Part shown: in pieces, positions 41,001 through 47,413 of the stretch
Layout: each line of letters starts with the position of its first letter
Position numbering within the stretch: position 1 is the first letter of the stretch
Origin: Sipunculus nudus
Lineage: Eukaryota; Annelida; Sipuncula; Golfingiida; Sipunculidae
Assembly (NCBI GenBank): GCA_026874595.1
Contig: CM049306.1
Coordinates: 18,841,019-18,905,018 of the forward strand
Reading direction: 5' to 3'
Length of the DNA: 64,000 nucleotides
Program-made: the position numbers and the translations under genes
Notes under the pieces: generated by a model
Told to the model about the DNA's origin: nothing
The model's input: the letters and a program-made list of their open reading frames with translations, nothing else
Databases searched by the model: none

Positions 41001-44000
41001 AATAGCGTAAAGCAAATGTTAGCCCCGTGACGGTACTGTCCATGAGGGAGGGCTGGAACATGCCAGGTTAACGGAGGATCATTGAATGACGGTTCTTCTT
41101 ATAAAATCCGTCGGGAAAGGTAAGGGGGCCGATGAATCGTCGGCCGCAATGTTGTGTAAAGTGCGAGTCGGCCACTAGGGCATGAAGCTCAGAGCTCCAA
41201 CCAGCAGATGCAATAGCAAGGAGGAAACTGTGTCCCTAGACAAATGTAGAAGATGTAAGACAACGGCCAGACGCCAGGAAGAAGGGACATAGCGAGGACG
41301 AGAAGCACGGGCATGTACCCCAATGATAAATCCGGCACCAATGGATGACGGAGGACACGATCGTGACTCTGCGGACAGAGGACCGACAGCAGGGCGGCAC
41401 GAAAGCCACTAAGAGACGGTTATGATAAATGTTGATCCTGTAGGAAATAACCGAAGAATACCAAAAGTGCCGCAAGCGACGGAACGAAAGGAGATTCCGT
41501 GGGCAGACGTCCAACCGGTGAAGAGACGTCACCGGGAGTCAGAGATGTGGTCCGAAGAACGGCGAGGTGGAGCTGAGGCAAAGAGAGCAGCTGGACTTGA
41601 AAGGACCAGATCCTTGAGATGACCAATGAGAGTACGCATGCGCACGACTGAAATGTACGGCGTGCTCGTGGGAATGACGGGAGATCGATCCGGAGGGGTA
41701 GAAGAAGCAGTGGACCTGAGAAAATCGAGCGCCACAGGGAAAAGCAGGGAGTTGCAAGCGAATGGGAGGATGAGGAGGAGATCCGTCTAGTCCGCATGGG
41801 ACAGACGGAGGAGGATACGGCGGAGGAGCCAGGGCACCGGAAACGCGTAGAGAAACCGGTGAGACCAAACGGAGGGTGGATGGGCAGGGAGACAGTCCAA
41901 AGGGCGACGGAGACACGTCACAGACAGGAAAGTGCGTCTGCTAGAATGTTGATACTCCCGGAAGATGAGACGCTCGGATCGAGGTGCGGAGCATGATACA
42001 TAGATGGAACAAGAGGGAGGTCTCCAGCATCAGTGAGGGAGACCGAGAACCGCCCTGCCTGTTTAAACATGCCACCAACGTGGTGTAGGCGGGCATGACG
42101 AGTGTGTGACGGCCTATTATGCGGTGGGACCAACGGGAGATCGCGCGACGGATGGCCCTAAATTTGAGGACATTGATATGAAGGAGGCGGTCCGACTGGG
42201 ACCAGACCCCCGAGGCGGGAGATTGGCCATATGGTCACCCCAACCGAGGAGAGACGTGTCTTTGAAAACGGTACAATCGATCTCCTGAGAAAAAGGAACT
42301 CTCAGAAGGAGAAAGGGAAGGTCCAGCCAGGGACAAGGGACCACCACGGGAGAGGAAACGGTAGGACTGTGGGACAAACCAAACTCAGACGTAGAAGGCC
42401 GTGAGCGCGAAGGAGAGACTGAACCGGACTGAGATAGAACCGACCAAACAGAACGAAATTGGCGGCCCAGTTGTGAGTGCCGGGAAGAGAAGCAGCGGCA
42501 CGAAAATTGATACAGCGAGACGTAAGAAAGGAACAAATCTGCGTCATGAGCGTTAGAGCAATGTGCACGATAGAGACACAGTCCCTGACGTAAAATTGGG
42601 AGTCACACCCATAAACAGGAAGGACCGGGTGGGAGTGAGCTGGGACTTCCCTGTATTGACAAGAAAGCCAAGGTTCCTGAGTAATCGAGAACCCAGGAGC
42701 GGTGCGCCAGTAAGAAAGAGTGAGCGGCCGCATGGACAAGCCAATCGGCTAGGTGAGGAAGCACAGATATGCCCTGGGAGCGGAGGTACCGTGTGACTGT
42801 GTGAACGAATTCTCTATTCCCGCAGCATAAAATATAGGGCCCATATTGATCCCGAACGGAAGGGCACGTAATTTATACACGGGGGTCGGGTAGGGGAACC
42901 GAAGAAAAAGTAGGGACGACGGACGGATCGGAACGTGACAATATGCATCCAAAAGGTCTAATGTGAACGCCCAATCCCTCCGACTGATAATGCGGAGAAC
43001 TGCATGAAGATTGAACATGCGAAAGGGCGGCAGTGTAATGACTGACTAGAGGCGCTTAAGATTGAGAATCAGGCGCCCCCGGCCGTGCAGTTTCGGAACC
43101 AGCAAGGACGAGAGAAAAATCCCTTGGTGGAAGGGAGAAACTCGAGAATCAACCTCTCGTCGAGCATAGACTGAATGGCCTCCTCCAACGCGAGACGGTT
43201 GAACGGATCAGTGGGTGGCCGAGTGAAGAACGGTTGCAGGGTGACTGAAGGATCGTGCAAAAACGTAATACGGTGCTGAGAACGAAACGAGGTGACGTTA
43301 TGCTCGCCCAAGCGGGAGAAAAAGGGTTGCTTAGACGAGCGCCAACCGGACTTAAGGAGTCATTTCTTGGTCGAACCTTGGTGCAAGAAACGACTGCTAA
43401 AAGGCTGTGCAGGACTGGTACGGCCGGAAGGACGGGAAGACGGAGCGGGGCCCGACGAGCCGATGAGAAGGCCGGGCTGGAAGGCCGCGACCCGGGGATG
43501 CGGTAAGACGAGTGCGCAGCAGGAGTTGCCAATCGGTGGCGGGCCTGCCGGTCCCAAAGATCCAATGCACGGTCAAAAGAGGGGCCGAAGTTGGCCGCCA
43601 AAGAGAAGACACCCCGTAAAAGGTTGAGCGTAAAGCTCAGCCATTTCAGCTGGAGTTTGGGTTTCAAGGTACATAATGAATGGAAACAGGCCAAGCGGCA
43701 CAGTAAAAGACAATTTTCTACAATACGCCAAATAACCGGCTGGAGTTCAGCACAGTCAGATATCGTTTAGTGTGGTCAGATCCGTGGAGACGGCGAGGAG
43801 GCCAGTGGAATCAATTATAAACTGGACGCTGACGCCGGGGAAGTCCGAGGCTGTAGCCAAAGGAACTTAGGACCGTCTGGTTGCGTCTCCTGTTAGGAGG
43901 TAGCAACGAGGTCCAGCAGCGCAGGTTTGCGCGCACGCAAATCCTGGTGCTTGAGCGCAATCACCGACCACTGGTCTGTAGCCAGGGCAGGATCGGCAGC

Positions 44001-47000
44001 AGAAGCTGAAGGAGCAGGATCGAGCCGAGAAGCCACAGGAACCGGCCAGCAGGCAGCACAGCAGCAGGAGTCTGAAACAAAGATGTGGATGGCCGGCCAG
44101 GGATCGCAGAACAAGCCGCCGGAGCAGCTGGAATCATAGGAAGCGAGGGCGGCTGAAATAAGTGGAAGCAGGAGGGCCAGAAGTACCTACCTCAGCTCTA
44201 TGAAGCCCCGAGGAAGCCAACGTGACAGTAACAGCCGGTTCCGTAGACAAGGAAGGAAGCCGGTGGGGCCGGCGGGGAGGGCAGCAGTCTAGGTGAGAGA
44301 ACCGGGGTGGTGAGGCAACCGGACGAATGGACGTGGGTCTAGACGAATTGTCTAGAGCCGACATCAGTGAAGAGCAAAAACTTGAGAGTTTACTCAAATT
44401 GGAATAAGCGGAGGGGGGTCCTAATGTGAAGCCGAGTGAACAGGGGAGGACTCCTGCTTACGGGAAATGATAGTAAAGATATTTAGCGGTAGAACTACCG
44501 GGGAAGTAACTCCATATGGGTGGAATGGATGGGGAACGTAACACGGACGTGTTGCGTCCACCCATGGTAGGATCAGGGTGGAAAATTTTAAGGGGAAAAT
44601 TTTCGGTTGGCTTACTCTGGTGTATAAACTTTAACAGAGAAAATTCTCATTAATACAGAAACAGCTCACAATTATGTTTACATAATAAAACTTACTGGTA
44701 TTCTCACACAGCGATCTACCAATCCTAGTTCTAGACACCGTTGCCATGGTAATGTAACTCTTTTTCCATTCTCCGGGTAGCCATCATCCCATAGACAGTG
44801 AGGCTCAGCCATAACATCATCATAAACCAAACCTACACTGTAAAGGAATAATCAACTGTTAGTAGACCTGCAGAACTGACAAGAAGTGATATGGACAGTG
44901 CATAGACATTTAACATACCATTTACAAGTTCTAAATTCTTACAGTATATCCTCCATTTCCAAAAGCCCTGTTTTCAAGTCTTTCATGTCCATTTACAGGT
45001 AGTAAGAATAAACTTTTTGGTACAATTACCATTTGACATGTAAAAAATATCCAAATGACCATTTATCTTTTTATTATACAGTCAAGTCTTTGATGATGTT
45101 CATGGAAAATTCTGTCACAGAGCTGTCAATTAGGTGGAGCAATGTGCAAAATACATCACACAGACGGTCTGTCACAGATTACACAAATCAGTTCCATTAT
45201 ATGTTCAATGATGATTTTTTTTTTACTTTCTGCAGACTACACTGTTTTTAGGCTTCAGTAGAACAATGAATGGAAATATTCATGTTTTTTGTTGAATCTT
45301 TTAAAGAACTGCAAATACTGGTAAGGTATTATTTTCATTCCAGATAACTGAACTTTTTTGCTCTGATTTTGGAACATTTTGAACAAGTGTCCAGCATAAA
45401 ATGTAATCAGCAAAACACAGGTGAAAAGGTATGTTTAACGAAACTAAACTTCTGGTGGCATACTTCTGAATGAGGCATTTAGTCCTCTGCATGCTATATA
45501 AAGAAAGCAAAACCTTATACAAGAAGGCTCCTTCTTAATACTCATATCTTGTGATCTAATATCTATTCTGAAATAAAGATTTGATTTGTCTGTTCTATTG
45601 ATAACCAGTAAAAGCAAGATTTCTTCTTCGATCACTAAGACACCTTGCTTCTCTGAGCCACACTGCCTGATAATCCTGAATTATATCAGATAAAAGTTTT
45701 GCTACCATGCTGGAACATCATCCATCTGATCAATAAAATAAAGGCTTGTAAACCAATTCAGTTTCTTGAGCATGAATTCTTGTTATTACAGCATGTAAAC
45801 ATTTTTTAATACTGTCAATTATTTACAATTGTTACACTGGATTTTACTATGTGCATCCTGGTTAATAATTCATGAAATAGCAGGCAGGGCCACTCAGTGT
45901 AGCAAGGTCTCTTCATGACAGAGTGACAGAACATGCTCTTGGGAGGATAATAATCTTTATTTACTTATTCACTTTGTGAAAATGGTCTTCATAGATTTCC
46001 TTATATGGTTTCAACCTATTCATTACAAAGTTATTGTTTATTTCCAAAATAGTCATCACATTAGTACATACACCTGTAGTATTAAACATATTTCCAATGT
46101 AAAACACACTACTTACCCTTTTGGCTGATTTTCTATGTCTGAGATTTTCTGAAAAAAAAATATAAGTATAATTAAAACAGACTAGACTCTTCAAAAACCT
46201 TGTTGCAAATTCTGAATGAAAATACTTGATGTTCTTCTTGTTTTCAAAGTAAAGAGTTACATGAGGTAGCAAAGTTAAAACTACATTACTTGACTATAAC
46301 AAGTTAAGAGTTTTAAAAAAACAGGTGTACACATTTTTCATAAGTTTACAAAGAATGGAAGCATGAAATGATTAACTTTGGGGTTCAAGTCTATAGGTAC
46401 CCACTGATCTTAAACAAAGATAATACATATTACAGAATGCCCCATGTGAACATTTTAATTGTAATTACAAAATACAACAATTCTGGTAATAATTCTTACC
46501 AAGCCTTCCATCATGGCAAAAACATCACCATCTGGTAACACCTTGGCTGACCTCAATACACGACCTTGAAGTTCGTTAGGGGACACTCTTGGCACCTGGT
46601 CCTCCTGACTCTGTGTCATTAAAATATGTGACACCTAAATTTGTATTCCATTGTGTAGACAGACCCACTTGATCATCTGTTTGCACTAACAAAACGGTCT
46701 AAAACAATTAAGACTTAACAATAAATGCAAGGTCATTAAGATCTCAACTCACCTTTTTTGTTAAGAACACACAGCAGTGATAATTATAATGATCTGCATA
46801 TACTTTACAAAAAACTGTTAAAAGTCATGTTGGTGCATTTATAAATTCAGCGTTACTGGATTTGACTGTACTGGCCTTATTAGGCTAATTGAAACTACTA
46901 TATTTTACTGGCATTAAATGAAACTATTGTACACACTTATTCAAACAGTCTCACTGGAGAACAAGGTATGAGTGTCCCTAAATCATGGCAAATATTGAGG

Positions 47001-47244
47001 GAATATGTCTTCTCAGCAAGAAATCAAGCAAACTCAATTAATTTTAACAAGTGGCTGTTAAAATTTAATATTTTTTTTTATTATTTTTCAGAATGTTTAA
47101 CTGATCCCAAGTTAAGTGAAAACAGTGTAGTATTAAAATAAATACATTTTATCCTAATAGGCTTACAGAGTTATTACTGTCCCCATGGTTACCAGGTGGT
47201 GGGGAAGTTCCATCCTGGTGATGATCTGCTCCGTGGTCTGCCAT
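7302..47244 (-). CDS. HDAC6: HDAC6-like class IIb histone deacetylase, 30 coding exons, 3' end not in window
   Basis: Zn-dependent lysine deacetylase. In the family HDAC6 is mainly cytoplasmic and acts on tubulin, cortactin and Hsp90. Joining 30 GT/AG exons gives an uninterrupted frame of 881 codons plus 2 nt. Domain 1 spans about residues 73-410 and domain 2 about 495-845. Each contains RPPGHHA, DWDxHHG, a GxDAAxGxP zinc-ligand loop and LEGGY, so both look catalytically complete, which separates it from HDAC10 (one active domain plus a degenerate one). The start ATG at 47242-47244 follows a splice acceptor directly. The N-terminal ~72 residues are acidic/polar and unrecognised. After domain 2 comes an acidic linker; the ubiquitin-binding zinc finger typical of HDAC6 was not seen and may lie left of position 1. 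Introns are large and filled with mobile elements. Identity is firm from motifs; exon edges are manual. Confidence 0.92.
7399..8371 (-). other. HDAC6 intron 29, nothing recognised
   Basis: AT-rich. A 118-codon plus-strand frame at 7622-7978 shows no known domain and is probably chance. Confidence 0.5.
8372..8442 (-). CDS. HDAC6: HDAC6 coding exon 29 (domain 2 tail)
   Basis: 71 nt: [20 protein letters not shown] then KFR plus G, matching the HRRYW-type helix after domain 2. Donor gtaaac. If the intron is retained the frame stays open for about 19 more codons to a TAG near 8316. Confidence 0.87.
8482..8510. repeat. (TA)n microsatellite
   Basis: About 14 TA units in HDAC6 intron 28. Confidence 0.95.
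9199..9299 (-). CDS. HDAC6: HDAC6 coding exon 28 (domain 2, catalytic Tyr)
   Basis: 101 nt: [20 protein letters not shown] then [13 protein letters not shown]. Catalytic Tyr loop. Acceptor gtttcag, donor gtatcc, phase 2. Confidence 0.93.
10389..10478 (-). CDS. HDAC6: HDAC6 coding exon 27 (domain 2)
   Basis: 90 nt: [20 protein letters not shown] then [10 protein letters not shown]. Acceptor ggtacag, donor gtaaaa. Confidence 0.93.
10929..13997. mobile_element. pogo/Tigger-like TIR DNA element (non-autonomous), TA target
   Basis: Left end CAGTGAAACCTGTCTAAAG and right end, reversed, CAGTGAAAACTGGTCTAACG form imperfect inverted termini, each flanked by TA (10927-10928 and 13998-13999). Terminal CAGTGAAA plus TA duplication is typical of Tc1/mariner-pogo elements. 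No transposase frame remains. Family B (11409-13195) is nested inside. Confidence 0.8.
11409..13195 (+). mobile_element. Family B hairpin-ended tandem-core element
   Basis: 5' hairpin TGGCACC-gct-GGTGCCA (11409-11425), then GTATCGCCAGACA (11428-11440), whose exact complement TGTCTGGCGATAC forms the 3' arm of the terminal hairpin (13181-13193). Core of about 300-bp units (tcaaggtcactctc, catgcataatat, aggtggcaccacc). A (CGG)n tract precedes the 3' hairpin. No coding capacity. Confidence 0.7.
14248..14307 (-). CDS. HDAC6: HDAC6 coding exon 26 (domain 2, third zinc ligand)
   Basis: 60 nt: [20 protein letters not shown]. Asp of GFDAA is the zinc ligand; the gatekeeper is Leu as in vertebrate domain 2. 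Acceptor atttcag, donor gtaggt. Confidence 0.95.
14811..14876 (-). CDS. HDAC6: HDAC6 coding exon 25 (domain 2)
   Basis: 66 nt: [20 protein letters not shown] then YE, phase 0 to 0. Acceptor tatatcag, donor gtgatt. Confidence 0.92.
15238..16787 (+). mobile_element. Family A hairpin-ended tandem-core element, copy 1
   Basis: 5' hairpin GTAGTCG-aca-GGCGACTAC (15248-15266), then tatccgcctaaatcagag. Core of ~280-bp dimeric units, each with two AGGTGGCGCCACC-type palindromes (15463, 15612, 15741, 15891, 16021, 16170, 16301, 16450). (GGC)n at ~16720, terminal hairpin GTATCCGC...GCGGATAC (16755-16784). Lies in HDAC6 intron 24. ORFs here are repeat translation. Confidence 0.8.
17140..17600 (-). repeat. 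91-bp tandem array seeded by HDAC6 exon 24 and its donor
   Basis: GAATG of the unit (exon sense: aatgtcaacattccatgg) recurs at about 17523 (real exon), 17433, 17331, 17240 and 17148, spacing 90-102. The unit includes exon sequence (gaccttgacctactttatcatgat repeats exactly at 17370 and 17551) and the splice donor; the copy near 17310 keeps gtaagt. Confidence 0.8.
17510..17639 (-). CDS. HDAC6: HDAC6 coding exon 24 (domain 2)
   Basis: 130 nt: [20 protein letters not shown] and on to [13 protein letters not shown]. Acceptor gttacag, donor gtaagt at 17504-17509. Its 3' part heads a 91-bp tandem array that fills the adjacent intron. An internal gtaggt (17558-17563) could act as an in-frame donor but would remove the conserved [10 protein letters not shown]. 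Confidence 0.9.
18178..19010 (+). repeat. Family E repeat, ~140-bp tandem core
   Basis: Starts caagagcaccgcaaaa. The motif gacc(t/c)ctgacct...aaatatg recurs near 18225, 18362, 18503, 18643 and 18784. Ends with a GACGGATGG-type tract. Same family as 1655-2392. Confidence 0.75.
19824..19892 (-). CDS. HDAC6: HDAC6 coding exon 23 (domain 2, zinc D/H)
   Basis: 69 nt: [20 protein letters not shown] then DK. Zinc ligands D and H present. Acceptor ttgctag, donor gtaaat. With exon 24 it lies between two inverted family A repeats. Confidence 0.94.
20079..21636 (-). mobile_element. Family A element, copy 2 (inverted)
   Basis: Same family in opposite orientation: begins tgtatccgccaaaacagag, then (CCG)n, palindrome-bearing units, and ends with ggcggatac...gtagtcgcttgtcgactac. 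In HDAC6 intron 22. With copy 1 it makes a ~1.55-kb inverted repeat around exons 23-24. Confidence 0.8.
21849..23755. mobile_element. 1.9-kb TIR DNA element with TA target duplication
   Basis: Perfect inverted termini of about 25 bp (starting CCGTAAAATCTCCACTTAAA) at 21849 and, reversed, ending 23755, flanked by TA on both sides. No transposase frame. Probably a non-autonomous Tc1/mariner-superfamily element. In HDAC6 intron 22. Confidence 0.85.
23915..24019 (-). CDS. HDAC6: HDAC6 coding exon 22 (domain 2, HH motif)
   Basis: 105 nt: (R)[19 protein letters not shown] and on to YAQKKYGLK. Catalytic histidine pair of domain 2. Acceptor tgtgcag, donor gtatta; same length as exon 8. Confidence 0.94.
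24340..25043 (-). repeat. ~31-bp minisatellite carrying HDAC6 exon 21 donor copies
   Basis: Unit ctttgacatacctgactaca plus gctggtttcat, about 20 copies. In gene sense each good copy reads CTGTAGTCAG|gtatgtcaaag, the same as the exon 21 donor (ATAGTCAG|gtatgt). At least a dozen copies keep a full CAG|gtatgt. Confidence 0.9.
25036..25133 (-). CDS. HDAC6: HDAC6 coding exon 21 (domain 2)
   Basis: 98 nt: [20 protein letters not shown] then [12 protein letters not shown] plus AG, leading into RPPGHHA. Acceptor tttgcag, donor gtatgt. Both edges are seeds of tandem arrays (25111-25435 and 24340-25043). Equals exons 6+7 (72+26). Confidence 0.92.
25111..25435 (-). repeat. 53-bp minisatellite carrying HDAC6 exon 21 acceptor copies
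   Basis: The motif ggcatgct occurs at 25128 (real exon start), 25181, 25234, 25288, 25341 (ggcgtgct) and 25394, spacing 53-54. In gene sense each copy reads ctgttt(a/g)cag|CATGCCTTTGA..., so acceptor plus about 21 exon bases are repeated. Confidence 0.92.
26141..26237 (-). CDS. HDAC6: HDAC6 coding exon 20 (domain 2)
   Basis: 97 nt: [20 protein letters not shown] then [12 protein letters not shown]. Acceptor gtttcag, immediately preceded in gene sense by a 45-bp tandem array; donor gtcagg. Confidence 0.9.
26238..26575 (-). repeat. ~45-bp tandem array next to HDAC6 exon 20 acceptor
   Basis: Unit cacacagaaacatgttttac plus aatatgtaaaattcacattattct, about 7.5 copies, beginning inside the acceptor pyrimidine tract of exon 20 and filling most of intron 19. 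Confidence 0.9.
26720..26760 (-). CDS. HDAC6: HDAC6 coding exon 19 (domain 2)
   Basis: 41 nt: [13 protein letters not shown] plus GG. Acceptor cttgtag, donor gtatgt. With exon 20 it equals the 138 nt of exon 5. Confidence 0.88.
27448..27535 (-). CDS. HDAC6: HDAC6 coding exon 18 (domain 2)
   Basis: 88 nt. [20 protein letters not shown] then LVERCKVLE, a classic HPE-x-PERI start. Acceptor catccag, donor gtaagc, phase 0. Confidence 0.92.
27903..27956 (-). CDS. HDAC6: HDAC6 coding exon 17: start of domain 2
   Basis: 54 nt. Encodes [17 protein letters not shown], the first strand of domain 2. The usual WD after this strand is replaced by a basic run. Acceptor atttcag, donor gtaag, phase 2. Confidence 0.88.
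28389..28535 (-). CDS. HDAC6: HDAC6 coding exon 16 (interdomain linker)
   Basis: 147 nt. Encodes [20 protein letters not shown] and on to [15 protein letters not shown]. No separate motif; charged linker between the domains. Acceptor cttttcag, donor gtattc, phase 2. Confidence 0.85.
28733..29080. repeat. Dispersed repeat, possibly another offset-inverted-repeat element
   Basis: Left cctctgccaggaggg and right ggcagaggcttgcattcc are complementary over the CCTCTGCC core; gt-rich tract inside. In HDAC6 intron 15. Tentative. Confidence 0.45.
29275..29382 (-). CDS. HDAC6: HDAC6 coding exon 15 (domain 1 end / linker)
   Basis: 108 nt. Encodes [20 protein letters not shown] and on to MWEDNEERP. The HVQ...HWK helix is the usual tail of an HDAC6 domain. 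Donor gtaagt, phase 2. Confidence 0.88.
29874..29980 (-). CDS. HDAC6: HDAC6 coding exon 14 (domain 1, catalytic Tyr)
   Basis: 107 nt. [20 protein letters not shown] and [10 protein letters not shown] follow; the Tyr completes the LEGGY loop. Donor gtgagg, phase 2. Confidence 0.92.
31607..31696 (-). CDS. HDAC6: HDAC6 coding exon 13 (domain 1)
   Basis: 90 nt: [20 protein letters not shown] then [10 protein letters not shown], leading into the catalytic-Tyr loop. Acceptor catttcag, donor gtatgt; same length as exon 27. Confidence 0.93.
31949..32012. repeat. (AT)n microsatellite
   Basis: About 64 bp of uninterrupted AT repeat in HDAC6 intron 12. Confidence 0.97.
32380..32439 (-). CDS. HDAC6: HDAC6 coding exon 12 (domain 1, third zinc ligand)
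   Basis: 60 nt: [20 protein letters not shown]. The Asp of SGYDAA is the third zinc ligand. The usual GDP reads GCP, and the next residue, the gatekeeper position, is Glu. Donor gtagg. Confidence 0.93.
33260..33325 (-). CDS. HDAC6: HDAC6 coding exon 11 (domain 1)
   Basis: 66 nt: [20 protein letters not shown] then YE, phase 0 to 0. Same length as exon 25. Acceptor atttcag, donor gtatga. Confidence 0.92.
33896..34022 (-). CDS. HDAC6: HDAC6 coding exon 10 (domain 1)
   Basis: 127 nt. Encodes [20 protein letters not shown] through [12 protein letters not shown]. The paired domain 2 exon (24) is 130 nt. Donor gtcagc, phase 0. Confidence 0.92.
34554..34622 (-). CDS. HDAC6: HDAC6 coding exon 9 (domain 1, zinc D/H)
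   Basis: 69 nt. Encodes [19 protein letters not shown] then YDDPR. The D and H of DWDVHHG are zinc ligands. Donor gtcagt, phase 2. Confidence 0.94.
34946..35050 (-). CDS. HDAC6: HDAC6 coding exon 8 (domain 1, HH motif)
   Basis: 105 nt. Encodes (R)[19 protein letters not shown] through AVENMGLER. Carries the tandem catalytic histidines. Acceptor attttcag, donor gtcagt; ends phase 2. Confidence 0.94.
35108..35260. mobile_element. pogo-like element fragment
   Basis: cagtgaaacctgtgttatga... after TA resembles the terminus at 10929; the opposite end was not found before the family A insertion. Confidence 0.5.
35413..36868 (+). mobile_element. Family A element, copy 3
   Basis: Starts agaatacgggtagtcgac and ends with the GTATCCGC...GCGGATAC hairpin; same core units. 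Occupies most of the 1.87-kb HDAC6 intron 7. Confidence 0.8.
36919..36944 (-). CDS. HDAC6: HDAC6 coding microexon 7 (domain 1)
   Basis: Only 26 nt: VRNGMAII plus AG, which joins exon 8 to make the Arg of RPPGHHA. Acceptor attgcag, donor gtgagg. A family A repeat starts 45 nt into the following intron. Confidence 0.88.
37177..37394. mobile_element. 218-bp MITE, CAGTGGCGGATCCAGG termini
   Basis: Inverted ends CAGTGGCGGATCCAGGA and, reversed, CAGGGGCGGATCCAGGA (16/17), flanked by a direct TGAAT on both sides (37172-37176, 37395-37399). Ends of CAG/CTG type fit hAT-like elements, though hAT duplications are usually 8 bp. In HDAC6 intron 6. Confidence 0.8.
37595..37666 (-). CDS. HDAC6: HDAC6 coding exon 6 (domain 1)
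   Basis: 72 nt, phase 0 to 0: [20 protein letters not shown] then AEGK. Matches the helix before the active-site HH motif. Acceptor tcttacag, donor gtaagg. Confidence 0.9.
38090..38360 (+). repeat. Family E fragment
   Basis: Two degenerate units with atgacctc(a/t)aacctca...aatat(a/t)tgcag, related to 18178-19010. In HDAC6 intron 5. Confidence 0.5.
39101..39238 (-). CDS. HDAC6: HDAC6 coding exon 5 (domain 1)
   Basis: 138 nt, phase 0 to 0. Encodes [19 protein letters not shown] through FDNVFFHP, the family's A-x-EEL-x-H region. Donor gttagt is weaker than average. Same length as exons 19+20 (41+97). Confidence 0.9.
40564..41735 (-). pseudogene. DIRS tyrosine recombinase, broken
   Basis: The C-terminal part [20 protein letters not shown] followed by [12 protein letters not shown] has the closing WxS..TF..FY box with the catalytic Tyr. 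Upstream segments lie in other frames. Confidence 0.65.
42749..43311 (-). pseudogene. DIRS reverse transcriptase, palm fragment
   Basis: Frames carry [19 protein letters not shown] and [17 protein letters not shown] motifs with the first catalytic Asp (LDLLDAY). Upstream frame has [20 protein letters not shown]. Frameshifts between segments. Confidence 0.75.
43360..44400 (-). pseudogene. DIRS gag remnant
   Basis: Low-complexity, GC-rich, several overlapping open frames, no stable motif. Assigned to gag only by position between the 5' arm and RT. Confidence 0.4.
44696..44837 (-). CDS. HDAC6: HDAC6 coding exon 4: start of deacetylase domain 1
   Basis: 142 nt. Encodes [18 protein letters not shown] and on to [11 protein letters not shown], the first strand and L1 region of the HDAC fold. 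The donor reads gtaag at 44691-44695, and its +5 G lies in the end of the DIRS element at 40149-44691. Same length as exons 17+18 of domain 2 (54+88). Confidence 0.92.
46117..46148 (-). CDS. HDAC6: HDAC6 coding exon 3
   Basis: Short 32-nt exon with a strong pyrimidine tract (ttttttttcag) and donor gtaagt. Encodes [10 protein letters not shown] plus two bases; ends phase 2, completed by the first base of exon 4. Confidence 0.8.
46500..46610 (-). CDS. HDAC6: HDAC6 coding exon 2
   Basis: 111 nt, 37 codons, phase 0 in and out. Acceptor gacacag|AGT, donor gtaag at 46495-46499. Encodes [17 protein letters not shown] and on to VFAMMEGL. No domain recognised; N-terminal extension. Confidence 0.82.
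47167..47244 (-). CDS. HDAC6: HDAC6 coding exon 1 (start exon)
   Basis: ATG at 47244-47242, one base after an acceptor (...taatacag|G ATG), so the 5'UTR is spliced. Encodes 26 residues beginning [12 protein letters not shown]. Donor gtaagc at 47161-47166. Ends phase 0. Confidence 0.85.
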
Positions 47245-47413
47245 CCTGTATTAACAGAGAATATAATATAATATAATATATTTAATTTATATAGCGCTAA
47301 TTCAACAAAATAGTTATCAAAAGTGCTTTACAAGACACAAAGCACAGTTTTTCTAAAACATAAAATTTAGATTCCTACTAAAACAAAGATTCCTAAAAGT
47401 TAAACCCTAATTC

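Larger units (their letters stand above)
40149..44691 (-). mobile_element. DIRS-type retrotransposon, second subfamily, degraded
   Basis: DIRS layout on the minus strand: 5' arm (44580-44691), gag remnants, RT, RNase H, tyrosine recombinase, internal complementary region and 3' arm (40149-40520). The complementary region joins the two element ends (...cagggagggaatgaggggg|ttttattac), diagnostic of DIRS. All frames are broken. It sits in HDAC6 intron 4, with its 5' end 4 nt after the exon 4 splice site. Confidence 0.88.
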
